From an uncultured bacterium (lineage in GTDB: Bacteria > Bacteroidota > Rhodothermia > Rhodothermales > Rubricoccaceae), in assembly GCA_947493945.1 (NCBI GenBank), contig CANLSR010000007.1:62001-126000 (forward strand): 64,000 nt of DNA, in the 5' to 3' direction. The position numbers were made by a program, and so were the translations under genes. Under the pieces are notes generated by a model. The model was not told where the DNA came from and did not search any database. It saw nothing but the letters and a program-made list of their open reading frames with translations. Shown piece by piece: positions 16,840-24,850 of the stretch (position 1 is the stretch's first letter; the number at the start of each line of letters is the position of its first letter).

Positions 16840-17238
16840 ATGCCCGACGGCTCCCCCCTCCGCGTCCTCGTGGTCGACGACTCGGCGCTGCTGCGCCGCC
16901 TGCTGGCGGAGGCCATCGGCGAGGTGGACGGCGTCGACGTAGTGGCCGAGGCGGCCGACGGCGCCGCGGCGCTGGCCGGCGTCCAGACGGCGCGGCCGGA
17001 CGTGGTGGTAATGGACCTCCAGATGCCGGTCGTGGGCGGCCTGCTGGCCCTGCGCGCGCTCCGCCGGTCCGGCGGCTGGCCCCGGGTGATCATGCTCACC
17101 AACCACGCCGGCGACGTGTACCGCCAGGCGTGCCTGGACGAGGGGGCCGACCACTTTTTCGACAAGTCCGACGGGACGGACTCGGTCGTGGAGGTCCTCC
17201 GCACGCTCGCCTCGTCCCGCGCTGTTGCGGCGGCCTGA
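16840..17238 (+). CDS. Single-domain response regulator (CheY-like)
   Basis: The 132-residue product is a receiver domain only: VLVVDDSALLRRLLAEAIGE with the acidic pair, phospho-acceptor Asp in DVVVMDLQMPVVGGL, the Thr in VIMLTNHA and the Lys in HFFDKSDGTD. There is no output domain, so it should act by protein contact. It follows the kinase/NarL pair on the same strand but has its own upstream box. An alternative phosphate source cannot be identified. Confidence 0.92.
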   Translation: MPDGSPLRVLVVDDSALLRRLLAEAIGEVDGVDVVAEAADGAAALAGVQTARPDVVVMDLQMPVVGGLLALRALRRSGGWPRVIMLTNHAGDVYRQACLDEGADHFFDKSDGTDSVVEVLRTLASSRAVAAA

Positions 17239-17270
17239 CGCCGGTCGAGGGGCCCATTCGCCCTCCCGGC

Positions 17271-17819
17271 CTAGTTGAGCCGCGGGTCGTCGGGGAAGGT
17301 CGAGAGCAGCGCGTACTCGCCACCCAGGTGGCGGAGCACCTGGCGCCACAGCTCGTCGTCGCCGTCGGCGAACACGAGCCGGGAGGAGCCGGGCATCACG
17401 ATCCAGTCGCCCTCGTCCACCTCGGCGTCGAGCTGGCCGGCGCCCCACCCGGAGTACCCCACGAAAAAGCGGGCGCGGACGGGGTCGAGCCAGCCCGCCT
17501 CGACGGCCTCCTGGAACGCCTCGAAGTCGCCCCCCCAGAACACGTCGTCCAGGATCGGGAGCGTGCCGTCGAGGTCGCCGTAGGGGTGGAGGTAGTGGAG
17601 CGTGTCCGGCTGGACCGGGCCGCCCGTCCACAGGTCGGCGTCGAACGGGAACGTCTCATCGGCGGCCTGGGACAGCGCCAGCCCGGTGGGGCGGTTGAGC
17701 ACCAGCCCGAACGAGCCCTCCGTGGTGTGCTCGCAGAGCAGGATCACGGTCCGGCGGAAGTTGGGGTCCGCCATCGGCGGCTCGGCGACGAGGACGTCGC
17801 CGGGGACGGGAGCAGACAT
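17271..17819 (-). CDS. YqgE/AlgH family protein
   Basis: The 182-residue protein belongs to the conserved YqgE/AlgH family, whose molecular role is not established. Family landmarks are GDVLVAEPPMADPNFRRTVI (N-terminus), LLCEHTTEGSFGLVLNRPTG, LWTGGPVQPDTLHYLH, FFVGYSGWGAGQL and WIVMP. The length is normal. It is transcribed alone on the minus strand and is convergent with the receiver gene. Confidence 0.93.
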   Translation of the reverse strand: MSAPVPGDVLVAEPPMADPNFRRTVILLCEHTTEGSFGLVLNRPTGLALSQAADETFPFDADLWTGGPVQPDTLHYLHPYGDLDGTLPILDDVFWGGDFEAFQEAVEAGWLDPVRARFFVGYSGWGAGQLDAEVDEGDWIVMPGSSRLVFADGDDELWRQVLRHLGGEYALLSTFPDDPRLN

Positions 17820-17940
17820 GGGGTGGGGGACGGGCTGCCGCCCGGGTACGACGGGGCGCTCGGCGCGGTTCGGCTGCGGCCGGTGGATCCGCCGTGCCCT
17901 GCGGGACGTCGCGGCCCGCAGGCAGCGCTCTCGCTGGCGG

Positions 17941-18807
17941 CTACAGGCCCCGGTCGCGGAGCCGGTCGCAGTGGCCGAGGTAGAACGCGCAGGCGTCGAA
18001 CCGACCTAGGGGCGCCAGGCGGAGGCCGATCTGGCGGGCGTGGTCGGCGTCGAGCGTGCCCAGCGGCTCGGCCCAGCCCATCGACGCCGTCGGCACGATG
18101 CCGTCGTTGAGGCCGGCCCGTTGGTAGAGGATCCGGTTGGGGACCAGGAGCGGCGGGTACACCGGCGTGTCGGTGCCCTTGCCGGCTCGGCTGGCGTAGG
18201 ACGCGCACCACGCGCCCCGGACCGTCTCGTCGGCCGGGAACTGGCGGGCGACGGCGGCCGGCGCCAGCTCGGCGAGCGCCGGCCCGGTGCGCGGCGGCGC
18301 CGGTGGGTAGGCCATCCGCCCGACGGCGTTCATCACGCCGACCGCCGAGGCCCGGAGCCAGGCGGGGCGGCCCAGCACGTAGTCGGCGAGCGGCGTGCCG
18401 CGGTGGGGCGTCGAGACGGTCACCAGGCTGGCGATGCGCCCGGCCCACCCGGGGTCACGGGCCAGCAAGCGCGCGTCGAGCCCGGCCGACGAGAACCCGA
18501 CCAGGTTGACGCGCTCGGCGCCGGTCTCGGCGAGCACGGCCGCCAGCCGGTCGGCCCACGCCTCCGCGCGCACGCCCAGCGTGTCGTACGGGTTGACGTG
18601 GGGCGCGTACGCGGCGACGCCGTGGCGGCGCAGGTGCATGGCCTCGGCGTGGAGCACGCCGCCCTGCATCAGGTTGGCGAGCGCCCCGAACCCGTGCATC
18701 AGCACGACCGGGTAGCGCGTGGGCCGCCAGGCCGGCTGGGGCATCGGCGTCAGCTCGACGGCGCGGCGGGCGACGGCGGAGGCGCGGAGGGACAGGCGAG
18801 ACGGCAC
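17941..18807 (-). CDS. Alpha/beta-hydrolase, lipase-like
   Basis: The 288-residue product is a serine hydrolase of the triacylglycerol-lipase type. YPVVLMHGFGALANLMQGG carries the oxyanion HG motif. The nucleophile elbow is NLVGFSSAGLDARLL, where GFSSAG is G-x-S-x-G. STPHRGTPLADYVLG and NDGIVPTASMGW (acid region) follow, and a late DHARQIGL segment probably supplies the His. I prefer GTG 18807 over ATG 18744 because TAGACTG lies 18 nt upstream of it and the leader is C-rich as elsewhere. No convincing signal peptide is seen. Confidence 0.85.
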   Translation of the reverse strand: MPSRLSLRASAVARRAVELTPMPQPAWRPTRYPVVLMHGFGALANLMQGGVLHAEAMHLRRHGVAAYAPHVNPYDTLGVRAEAWADRLAAVLAETGAERVNLVGFSSAGLDARLLARDPGWAGRIASLVTVSTPHRGTPLADYVLGRPAWLRASAVGVMNAVGRMAYPPAPPRTGPALAELAPAAVARQFPADETVRGAWCASYASRAGKGTDTPVYPPLLVPNRILYQRAGLNDGIVPTASMGWAEPLGTLDADHARQIGLRLAPLGRFDACAFYLGHCDRLRDRGL

Positions 18808-18825
18808 GGGACGGGCGGAGCGGCC

Positions 18826-18832
18826 CAGTCTA
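18826..18832 (-). promoter_or_regulatory. TAGACTG box for the lipase-like gene
   Basis: Read on the minus strand, TAGACTG lies 18 nt before the GTG at 18807 and supports that start. Confidence 0.4.
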
Positions 18833-18921
18833 CGCCTCGGCCCGACACGCCGGCTCCGCCCGCCTCCTGCTGGCGGAGGGCGCGAGCGGTACCGGACCTG
18901 TTCCACGGCGCCGGGCCGCGG

Positions 18922-19554
18922 CTACGCCAGGACGAGCCACATCGCCAGTCCCGAGAGTAGCGGCACCCGGAAGTTGTCGTTGACCGGGATCGGCAGCGCC
19001 TCCAGCGCCGCCCCGGCCACGGCGCCCAGCGCGCACGCGGCCACCGTGAGCCCGGCGCCCGGCCAGGCCGTCACCGCGAGCCCCATCGCGAACGCGGCCA
19101 CGACGTAGGCCAGGCTGCCCTCGACCGACTTCGGGGAGCCCGGCCACTTGTGCGCGCCCCACCGCCGCCCGACCACGGCCGCGGCCGCGTCGCCGATCAT
19201 CAGCATCGCCAGCGCCGCGGCACCCACCGACGGCGGGAACAGCCAGACGCACGCGGCCGCCGACAGGCACATCCAGACGGCGCCGTTGAGCACGACCGGC
19301 CCGCCCTCGGGCGGGATCTCCTCGGGCCGCATCATCCAGCCAAAGGCGCGGTCCACCAGCAGCCGGCGCACGGCCGGCACGCGCTGCCTGGCCAGGTCGA
19401 GGCTCAGGGCGAGCACCGCCAGCCCCGAGAGCGACCACCGCGCGAGCGGCGTCGGCAGCGCCAGCATGGCCAGCGGCAGCACCAGCGCGCCCAGGTGGAT
19501 GGCCTTGCGCTGGAGCTCGACGCGGTAGGGGAGGACGGGGGCGTGTTCGCTCAC
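18922..19554 (-). CDS. Polyprenol/diacylglycerol-kinase-like membrane protein
   Basis: The 210-residue integral membrane protein resembles the dolichol kinase/phytol kinase/CDP-diglyceride synthetase-like family. It has about six hydrophobic segments, the signature LMIGDAAAAVVGRRWGAHKW followed by PGSPKSVEGSLAYV, and the late LPIPVNDNFRVPLLSG motif. Members phosphorylate polyprenols using CTP; the substrate here is not determined. The GTG at 19554 is chosen because TATGTTG lies only 5 nt upstream, and the alternative upstream codon adds ten residues with no family character. The lipase gene follows, with a gap of about 115 nt. Confidence 0.85.
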   Translation of the reverse strand: MSEHAPVLPYRVELQRKAIHLGALVLPLAMLALPTPLARWSLSGLAVLALSLDLARQRVPAVRRLLVDRAFGWMMRPEEIPPEGGPVVLNGAVWMCLSAAACVWLFPPSVGAAALAMLMIGDAAAAVVGRRWGAHKWPGSPKSVEGSLAYVVAAFAMGLAVTAWPGAGLTVAACALGAVAGAALEALPIPVNDNFRVPLLSGLAMWLVLA

Positions 19555-19559
19555 CGCGC

Positions 19560-19566
19560 CAACATA
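19560..19566 (-). promoter_or_regulatory. TATGTTG box, near-leaderless
   Basis: On the minus strand TATGTTG ends 5 nt before the GTG at 19554. If this is the -7 element, the transcript would start at or very close to the start codon. Confidence 0.4.
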
Positions 19567-19606
19567 CCCCGCCGCCCGTCGCACGCCCCCGCGCAGGCGG
19601 GGGCGG

Positions 19607-20269
19607 TCAGGCCGGGCGGGACGCCAGCCACCGGTCGATCTCGTCGCGGAAGGCCGCCGCGGCGCGCGCCGGGTCCGTCGCCGTGCTCACGGCCGTCATC
19701 ACGGCGACGCCCCAGGCGCCCGCCTCCAGGCAGTCCGCGACGCGCTCGGGCGTGACGCCCGCGATGGCGATGACCGGGACGGAGACCGCCCGGCACGCCG
19801 CCTCCAGCCCGTCCAGGCCCTTGACAGACGCCGGGCTCGCCTTGGAGGCCGTCGGGAAGACGGGGCCGAACCCGACGTAGTCGGCGCCCTCGGCCTGGGC
19901 GCGGGCCGCGCCGCTGGCGGTCGTGGCCGTCGCCCCGATCACGAGGGGGCGCCCCAGCCCCTGGGCCACGGCTCGCGCGCGGCCGATCGGCAGGTCGAGC
20001 GCGCCCAGGTGCACGCCGTCGGCGCCGGCCGCCAGCGCCAGCCCGAGGCGGTCGTCCACCAGGCACGGCACGCCTGAGGCGCGGCACGCGCCGACGGTCG
20101 GCACCAGGTTGGCGATCTGGTCGCGCGTCGTGCCGGTCTTCTGGCGGAACTGGACGGTGTCGGCGCCCCCCGCGACGGCCTCGCGCGCCAGCTCGGCGTG
20201 CGTCAGGCGCTGCTGGAAGTGGAAGTCGGTGAGGACGTGGAGCCGGCCGACCGGTGGGGGAGGGGGCAT
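19607..20269 (-). CDS. thiE: Thiamine-phosphate synthase
   Basis: ThiE joins HMP-PP and the thiazole phosphate to make thiamine phosphate. The 220-residue TIM-barrel protein has LHVLTDFHFQQRLTHAELAR, TVQFRQKTGT (phosphate/HMP contact QxRxK), the DDRLGLALAAGADGVHLGAL segment, IGATATTASGA, ADYVGFGPVFPTASKASPAS and VIAIAGVTPER. The ATG at 20269 starts directly before the first strand. No other thi gene and no TPP riboswitch-like structure is visible upstream, so it appears as a lone gene. The frame is open far upstream, but that part lacks family character. Confidence 0.94.
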   Translation of the reverse strand: MPPPPPVGRLHVLTDFHFQQRLTHAELAREAVAGGADTVQFRQKTGTTRDQIANLVPTVGACRASGVPCLVDDRLGLALAAGADGVHLGALDLPIGRARAVAQGLGRPLVIGATATTASGAARAQAEGADYVGFGPVFPTASKASPASVKGLDGLEAACRAVSVPVIAIAGVTPERVADCLEAGAWGVAVMTAVSTATDPARAAAAFRDEIDRWLASRPA

Positions 20270-20377
20270 GGGCGCAGGGGAGCGAGGAAAGATCGCTCGC
20301 GGTGGGGGGGTCTGGGGTGCCCCGTGCAACGCGCACCGGGCCCCCGCGTAGAACCGCCCCGACCCTGGACCCCCCTG

Positions 20378-20770
20378 ATGCCCGACACTCCCATCCGAGC
20401 GCTCGTCGTAGACGACGAGACCGACGTTCAGTTTTTGTTCACGCAGAAGTTTCGTCGTGAGGTGCGGAAGGGCGTTCTCGAGTTCGTCTTCGCGACCAGC
20501 GGCGAGGAGGCGCTCGAGAAGCTGCGCCACGGGGAAGCTGCCGACGTGGTGATGGTGCTCTCCGACATCAACATGCCGGGCATGAGCGGGCTCGAGCTCC
20601 TGACGGCCATCCGCAAGGAGTTCCCCGACCTCCAGGTCTACATGGTGACGGCCTACGACGACGGCAAGCTGGAGACGACGGCGCTCCAGAGCGGCGCGCG
20701 CGGCTACATCACCAAGCCCATCGACTTTTCGACGCTCAAGAACGAGGTGTTCGGGCTGGAGGCGGCCTAG
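20378..20770 (+). CDS. Single-domain response regulator
   Basis: The 130-residue receiver has ALVVDDETDVQFLFTQKFRR, the phospho-acceptor Asp in VVMVLSDINMPGMSGLELL, VTAYDD and the conserved Lys in GYITKPIDFSTLKNEV. The helical insert EVRKGVLEFVFATSGEEAL is typical of receivers found with adenylate-cyclase or PAS kinases, but no output domain or kinase is adjacent. It is divergent from thiE. Confidence 0.9.
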   Translation: MPDTPIRALVVDDETDVQFLFTQKFRREVRKGVLEFVFATSGEEALEKLRHGEAADVVMVLSDINMPGMSGLELLTAIRKEFPDLQVYMVTAYDDGKLETTALQSGARGYITKPIDFSTLKNEVFGLEAA

Positions 20771-20936
20771 CGTACGAACTGGAGAGTCGAGGATAGAGGG
20801 CGGGAAAGGCGGAGTCAGATCCAGCCCGCGCTCGGCTGGCGGAGCGCGCGCGAGCCGCTGCCGGAGGCCCCGGTGGGCGGCGTGAGACCATCGCGGGCGG
20901 AGGCGCGTTGACGCGTCGGCCCTTTCCTCCGTCTCC

Positions 20937-21698
20937 GTGCCCGTTCTCCTCTCGCTGCTCCTGGCCCTCGCGTCGTCCTCGTCGCCCGCCAGTCCCATTC
21001 CCGACACGGCCCGCCAGCTGGTGCTCGTGACCACGGCCGGCTGGTCGGCCACCGACGGCGTGCTCCAGCGCTACGCCCGCGACGAGGCTGGCGCGTGGCA
21101 GCCCGTCGGCGGGCCGGTGCCGGTGGTCGTGGGGCGGAGCGGGCTCGGCTGGGGGCTCGGCCTGCATCCGGAGGCGCCCGCCGGCGACCCCGTCAAGGCC
21201 GAGGGCGACGGGCGGGCGCCGGCCGGCGCGTTCCGGCTGTCCGCCGCCTTCGGCTACGCCGACTCCGCCGCTACCGGCCTGCCCTTCGTCTCGACGCCCG
21301 GCCTGCAGTGCGTCGACGACCGCGCGTCGGCCTCGTACAACCTCGTCCGCAGCGTGCCGGCGGAGGCCGACTGGACCAGCCACGAGACCATGCGCCGCCG
21401 CGACGGGTTGTACCGGATCGGCGCCATCGTGGCCCACAACGGCCCGGGCGTGGACCCGGCGCTGGTGCCCGGCGCCCGGCTGACCGAGGACGCGCCGGCG
21501 GCCGGCGGCGGCTCGTGCATCTTCCTGCACGTCTGGCGCGGGCCGGGCTCGACCACCGCCGGCTGCACCGCCATGCCCGACGCCCGGCTGGCGGAGGTCC
21601 TCGCCTGGCTCGACGCCGACGCCGACCCCGTCCTGGTGCAGCTCCCGGCCGGCCAAGCAGAGCGCCTCCGCGCGCTGTGGGGCCTGCCTCGCCCGTGA
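20937..21698 (+). CDS. L,D-transpeptidase (YkuD) family protein
   Basis: The 253-residue envelope protein starts at GTG with a short hydrophobic leader (MPVLLSLLLALASSSSPASP). It carries the YkuD catalytic region as IFLHVWRGPGSTTAGCTAMP (H...S/T-x-GC), in which the Cys is the nucleophile. The family cross-links peptidoglycan (3-3 bonds) or attaches proteins to it. VGRSGLGWGLG and DGRAPAGAFRLSAAFGY match the N-terminal part of the domain in the ErfK/YbiS-like secreted subset. A small membrane-anchored protein gene follows 95 nt downstream. Confidence 0.85.
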   Translation: MPVLLSLLLALASSSSPASPIPDTARQLVLVTTAGWSATDGVLQRYARDEAGAWQPVGGPVPVVVGRSGLGWGLGLHPEAPAGDPVKAEGDGRAPAGAFRLSAAFGYADSAATGLPFVSTPGLQCVDDRASASYNLVRSVPAEADWTSHETMRRRDGLYRIGAIVAHNGPGVDPALVPGARLTEDAPAAGGGSCIFLHVWRGPGSTTAGCTAMPDARLAEVLAWLDADADPVLVQLPAGQAERLRALWGLPRP

Positions 21699-21793
21699 GC
21701 CGGCGGCCCGGCCTCCGGCCGCGCCCGATCCGCGGCGCGCGCGGAACCGCCCAGGACCACGCGCCTACATCCCGCCCTACTCCGCCCACACGA

Positions 21794-22075
21794 ATGAAAC
21801 GGTTCCCCCTCGTCCTCGCGCTGTCCATCCTGGCGATCGCCATCATCGCGGCCTTCGCCATCGGCTCGGCGAACTCCGGGGACGGCGACCTGGGCGACGG
21901 CGACCCGCGCCAGATCGAGGTGGAGACCGAGCCCCCGGCGCCCGCCGTCGTGGACACCGAGGCCGAGGGCGCCGGCGCCGGCATGTCGGACTACCCGTCT
22001 GAGGCGGCGCCGGGCGACACGGCCGAGGCCGAGACGCTGAGCGACCTGGCCGACGACCCCGTCCCGAGCCCGTAG
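21794..22075 (+). CDS. Small membrane-anchored acidic protein, unknown function
   Basis: The 93-residue product has one N-terminal hydrophobic helix (FPLVLALSILAIAIIAAFAIG) after MKR. The long tail is rich in Asp, Glu, Pro and Ala (GDGDLGDGDPRQIEVETEPP and similar). It looks like an inner-membrane-tethered, periplasmic disordered protein. I do not recognise the family. It lies between the L,D-transpeptidase gene and tRNA-Phe. Confidence 0.65.
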   Translation: MKRFPLVLALSILAIAIIAAFAIGSANSGDGDLGDGDPRQIEVETEPPAPAVVDTEAEGAGAGMSDYPSEAAPGDTAEAETLSDLADDPVPSP

Positions 22076-22170
22076 CGGCTGGCGATGGGCGCCGGCGCGG
22101 CGTCTCCGCCGCCGTTTGAGCCGCCAGGGGACGGCCGCGCCCTCTTCACCGAGTCTCGGCGCGGTCGCGG

Positions 22171-22201
22171 TTGCCCGGGGTGCCGCCGGGCCGCGTATAT
22201 T
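22171..22201 (+). promoter_or_regulatory. Possible promoter of the tRNA-Phe/tRNA-Asp unit
   Basis: TTGCCC (22171-22176) and TATATT (22196-22201) are 19 bp apart, 40 nt before tRNA-Phe. TATATT stands out in a GC-rich stretch. Confidence 0.4.
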
Positions 22202-22241
22202 CGGCGCCCGGCCTCGCGCCTCGTCGCGCGCGTCCGGTGCT

Positions 22242-22314
<73 letters not shown>

Positions 22315-22409
22315 CCCCTCGGGTCCAGACCGCGCGAGCGGTTGAAGATCCGGCGGAGCGCGCCCAGCGCGCCGGCGCCTCCCCGAGTCGCTGGTAGATT
22401 GGACGCACT

Positions 22410-22483
22410 GGCCCGGTAGTTCAGTTGGTTAGAACGCCTGCCTGTCACGCAGGAGGTCGCGAGTTCAAGTCTCGTCCGGGTCG
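22410..22483 (+). tRNA. tRNA-Asp (GTC)
   Basis: The 74-nt tRNA has acceptor GGCCCGG/CCGGGTC with one G-U pair and discriminator G. The anticodon arm is CCTGC-CTGTCAC-GCAGG (anticodon GTC), and the T loop is TTCAAGT. It lies 95 nt after tRNA-Phe, probably in the same transcript. Confidence 0.97.
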
Positions 22484-22495
22484 CCAGTCGGAACG

Positions 22496-22525
22496 GCGCC
22501 GCCCCCACCGGGGGCGGCGCTTTTT
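22496..22525 (+). terminator. Terminator after tRNA-Asp
   Basis: A perfect 11-bp stem (GCGCCGCCCCC at 22496-22506, complement at 22510-22520) with a 3-nt loop is followed by TTTTT (22521-22525). Confidence 0.9.
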
Positions 22526-22540
22526 CGTTTTACACGGCCT

Positions 22541-22567
22541 GCGCTGGCGGAGCGCGCCCGCCAGCGC
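22541..22567. repeat. GCTGGCGG-type extragenic palindrome, copy 5
   Basis: GCGCTGGCGG (22541-22550) and CCGCCAGCGC (22558-22567) form a perfect 10-bp stem with a 7-nt loop (AGCGCGC), just downstream of the tRNA terminator and the nadK stop. Confidence 0.7.
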
Positions 22568-22579
22568 GGCGGGCGGCCT

Positions 22580-23452
22580 CTAAAAGACGCTGCCCTGACC
22601 CCACGAGAGCTTGTCACGGATCGTCCCGAAGTAGTCGCGGCCGGGCAGCGTGACCAGCTTGACGGTGTGGTCGGAACGCTGGATGCGGACGGTCGCGCCG
22701 CCCTCCAGAACCGCCGACACGCCGTCGCAGGCGAAGGCGAACGGGTGGTTGCGCGTCTCGACGCGGAGCACCAGCTCGGCGTCGCACGGGAGCACGATGG
22801 GCCGGGCGGTCAGGGTATGCGGCGCGATCGGCGCCACGACGATGGTCTCGGTGCCGGGCACCAGGATCGGGCCGCCGACGGACAAGGCGTAGGCCGTCGA
22901 GCCGGTCGGCGTGGCGACGACGAGGCCGTCGGCCCAGTAGGTGTTGAGGTGGCGGCCGTCGACGGTGGCCTCGACCTGGATCATGCTCGTCGTGCCCGAC
23001 TTGTCGACCACGACGTCGTTCAAGGCCCACGCCGGCACGTCGCCCAGGTCGGCGTCGATCTCGACCGACAGCGTCATCCGCTCCTCGACGCCGGACTCGC
23101 CCGCCTCGACGGCCTCCAGGACGGCCTCCAGCTCGCCCACCTCCACCTTGGTCAGGAACCCCAGCCGCCCCATGTTGACGCCCAGGATCGGGACGCCGTC
23201 GGAGCGGTGGGCGGTGCGCAGGAGCGTCCCGTCGCCGCCGAACGAGAGGAGCACGTCGGCGCCGGCGGCGAGGTCTAAGGCGGCGTGCTCCGAGGCGAAC
23301 GCGTCGTCGGCCAGCCCGCGCTCGGCCAGGCCGCGGGCCAGGGCGGCGTCGAGGCGGAACGTCAGGTTCTCGCGGTGAAGCCAGCGCGTCAGGTCGCGGA
23401 GCGGTCGCCAGAGCGCGTCCTTTGTCGGGTTGCCGGTAATGCCGTAGGTCAT
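22580..23452 (-). CDS. nadK: NAD kinase
   Basis: NadK phosphorylates NAD to NADP. The 290-residue product has the family GGDGT motif in LLSFGGDGTLLRTAHRSDG, the segment ILGVNMGRLGFLTKVEVGEL, LNDVVVDKSGTTSMIQVEAT, the second signature WADGLVVATPTGSTAYALSV followed by GGPILVPG, and APIAPHTLTARPIVLP. It starts MTYGITGNPTKDALW. Length is normal. The next gene is divergent. Confidence 0.96.
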   Translation of the reverse strand: MTYGITGNPTKDALWRPLRDLTRWLHRENLTFRLDAALARGLAERGLADDAFASEHAALDLAAGADVLLSFGGDGTLLRTAHRSDGVPILGVNMGRLGFLTKVEVGELEAVLEAVEAGESGVEERMTLSVEIDADLGDVPAWALNDVVVDKSGTTSMIQVEATVDGRHLNTYWADGLVVATPTGSTAYALSVGGPILVPGTETIVVAPIAPHTLTARPIVLPCDAELVLRVETRNHPFAFACDGVSAVLEGGATVRIQRSDHTVKLVTLPGRDYFGTIRDKLSWGQGSVF

Positions 23453-23602
23453 GGCGTCGTCGGGGGGAGGGCGAGTACGTCGCCGGCCGGTCGGCGTTCA
23501 GAGTCGCGGCGCCCCCCGCGTGCGAGACGCCGAGCCCGTGGGGAGCCCGGGGGGCGTACGCGCGGCGCCCGGCCCTATCCTCCACCGCCCGCCCTCCCTC
23601 TC

Positions 23603-24817
23603 ATGCACGTCGTCATCGTCGGAAACGGGATCGCCGGGGTGACGGCGGCGCGCCACGTCCGCAAGGCGTCGGCGGGGGCGCGCGTGACGATGGTCTCCGA
23701 CGAGACGCTTGAGCCATTTGCGCGCACGGCGCTGATGTACATCTACATGGGCGCGCTGACCCTGGCGCACACCCAGATGTACGAGGAGCGGTTCTGGGCC
23801 GAGAACCGGATCGACCGCGTCCAGGACCGGGCGCTATCGCTCGACCCGGCCCGCCAGCGGCTGGCGCTCCGCGACGGCGGCGAGATGCCGTACGACCGGC
23901 TGCTGCTCGCGACCGGCTCGCGGCCTGCGATCCCGCCGTGGCCCGGCGCGAGTCTGCCCGGCGTCCAGGGCCTGTACCACCTGTCGGACGTGGAGCGGAT
24001 GGAGCGCGACACGCGTGGCATCCGGAGCGCCGTCGTGGTCGGCGGCGGGCTGATCGGCGTGGAGCTGGCCGAGATGCTCGGCACGCGCGGCGTGGCGGTG
24101 ACGTTCCTGGTGCGCGAGGCGCGCTACCTGCCCCGCGTGTTCTCCGAGGCCGAGAGCGCCCTGGTCGCGGCCGAGGTCCGCCGCCACGGCGTGGACCTGC
24201 GGCTGGGCGCCGAGGTGGCCCGCGTCGAGGGCGACGAGCGCGCCCGGGCGGTGGTCACGGCCGACGGCGAGCGGTGGGCGGCCGGGTTCGTCGGCGTCGG
24301 GACGGGCGTCCGGCCCCACGTCGACTGGCTGGGCGGCGCCGTCGAGACCGGGCGCGGCGTGCTCGTGGACCGCCAGCTCCGGGCGTCGGCCCCGAACGTG
24401 TGGGCGGCCGGCGACTGCGCCGAGCTCCGGGACCCTCCGGCGGGCGTGCGGCCCGTCGAGCCGATCTGGTACACGGCCCGGCTCCAGGGCGCCACGGCCG
24501 GGCTGGGCCTGGCCGGCCGCGTCCGCGACTACGCGCCGGGCGTCTACTTTAACTCGGCCAAGTTTTTCGACCTGGAGTGGCAGGTCTACGGCGCGACGGC
24601 CGGCGACGGCGACGACTGGGAGCGGGCCGACGGCGCTCGGTCGCTCCGGATCCACCACCACGACGGCGCGGTGACGGGCGTGAGCGCGCTGGGCGTCCGG
24701 CTGCGGCAGGACGTGTGCTCGCGCTGGATCGCCGAGGGCTGGCCGCTCGACCGCGCCCTCGCCGACCTCGGCGCGGCCCGCTTCGACCCCGAGCTCACCG
24801 CGCCGCTCCTTGCCTGA
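23603..24817 (+). CDS. FAD-dependent NAD(P)H oxidoreductase
   Basis: The 404-residue flavoprotein has two Rossmann motifs: FAD binding at the N-terminus (VVIVGNGIAGVTAARHVRK) and NAD(P)H binding in the middle (SAVVVGGGLIGVELAEMLGT). Between and after these come RLLLATGSRPAIPP and the APNVWAAGDCAEL motif. It resembles the nitrite-reductase-NirB/rubredoxin-reductase group, with an ~90-residue C-terminal part of its own (YFNSAKFFDLEWQVYGAT). The next gene, 33 nt downstream, encodes a membrane 4Fe-4S protein, so the pair probably moves electrons between NAD(P)H and a membrane or quinone partner. The ATG at 23603 gives the FAD motif at the N-terminus. Confidence 0.88.
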   Translation: MHVVIVGNGIAGVTAARHVRKASAGARVTMVSDETLEPFARTALMYIYMGALTLAHTQMYEERFWAENRIDRVQDRALSLDPARQRLALRDGGEMPYDRLLLATGSRPAIPPWPGASLPGVQGLYHLSDVERMERDTRGIRSAVVVGGGLIGVELAEMLGTRGVAVTFLVREARYLPRVFSEAESALVAAEVRRHGVDLRLGAEVARVEGDERARAVVTADGERWAAGFVGVGTGVRPHVDWLGGAVETGRGVLVDRQLRASAPNVWAAGDCAELRDPPAGVRPVEPIWYTARLQGATAGLGLAGRVRDYAPGVYFNSAKFFDLEWQVYGATAGDGDDWERADGARSLRIHHHDGAVTGVSALGVRLRQDVCSRWIAEGWPLDRALADLGAARFDPELTAPLLA

Positions 24818-24850
24818 CCCCGCGTCTGCCCACTCCCTCCCGCCTCCCCG

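Noticed and set aside
15540..18110. An 856-codon open frame across kinase, regulators and AlgH
   Set aside because: It is a composition effect: the frame is Arg/Ala/Gly/Pro-rich and overlaps four genes with clear family matches in other frames.
20270..20377. Possible TPP riboswitch upstream of thiE
   Set aside because: I looked on the minus strand for the conserved CUGAGA and ACCUGA-type segments and did not find them; the gap is only ~108 nt and shared with a divergent gene.
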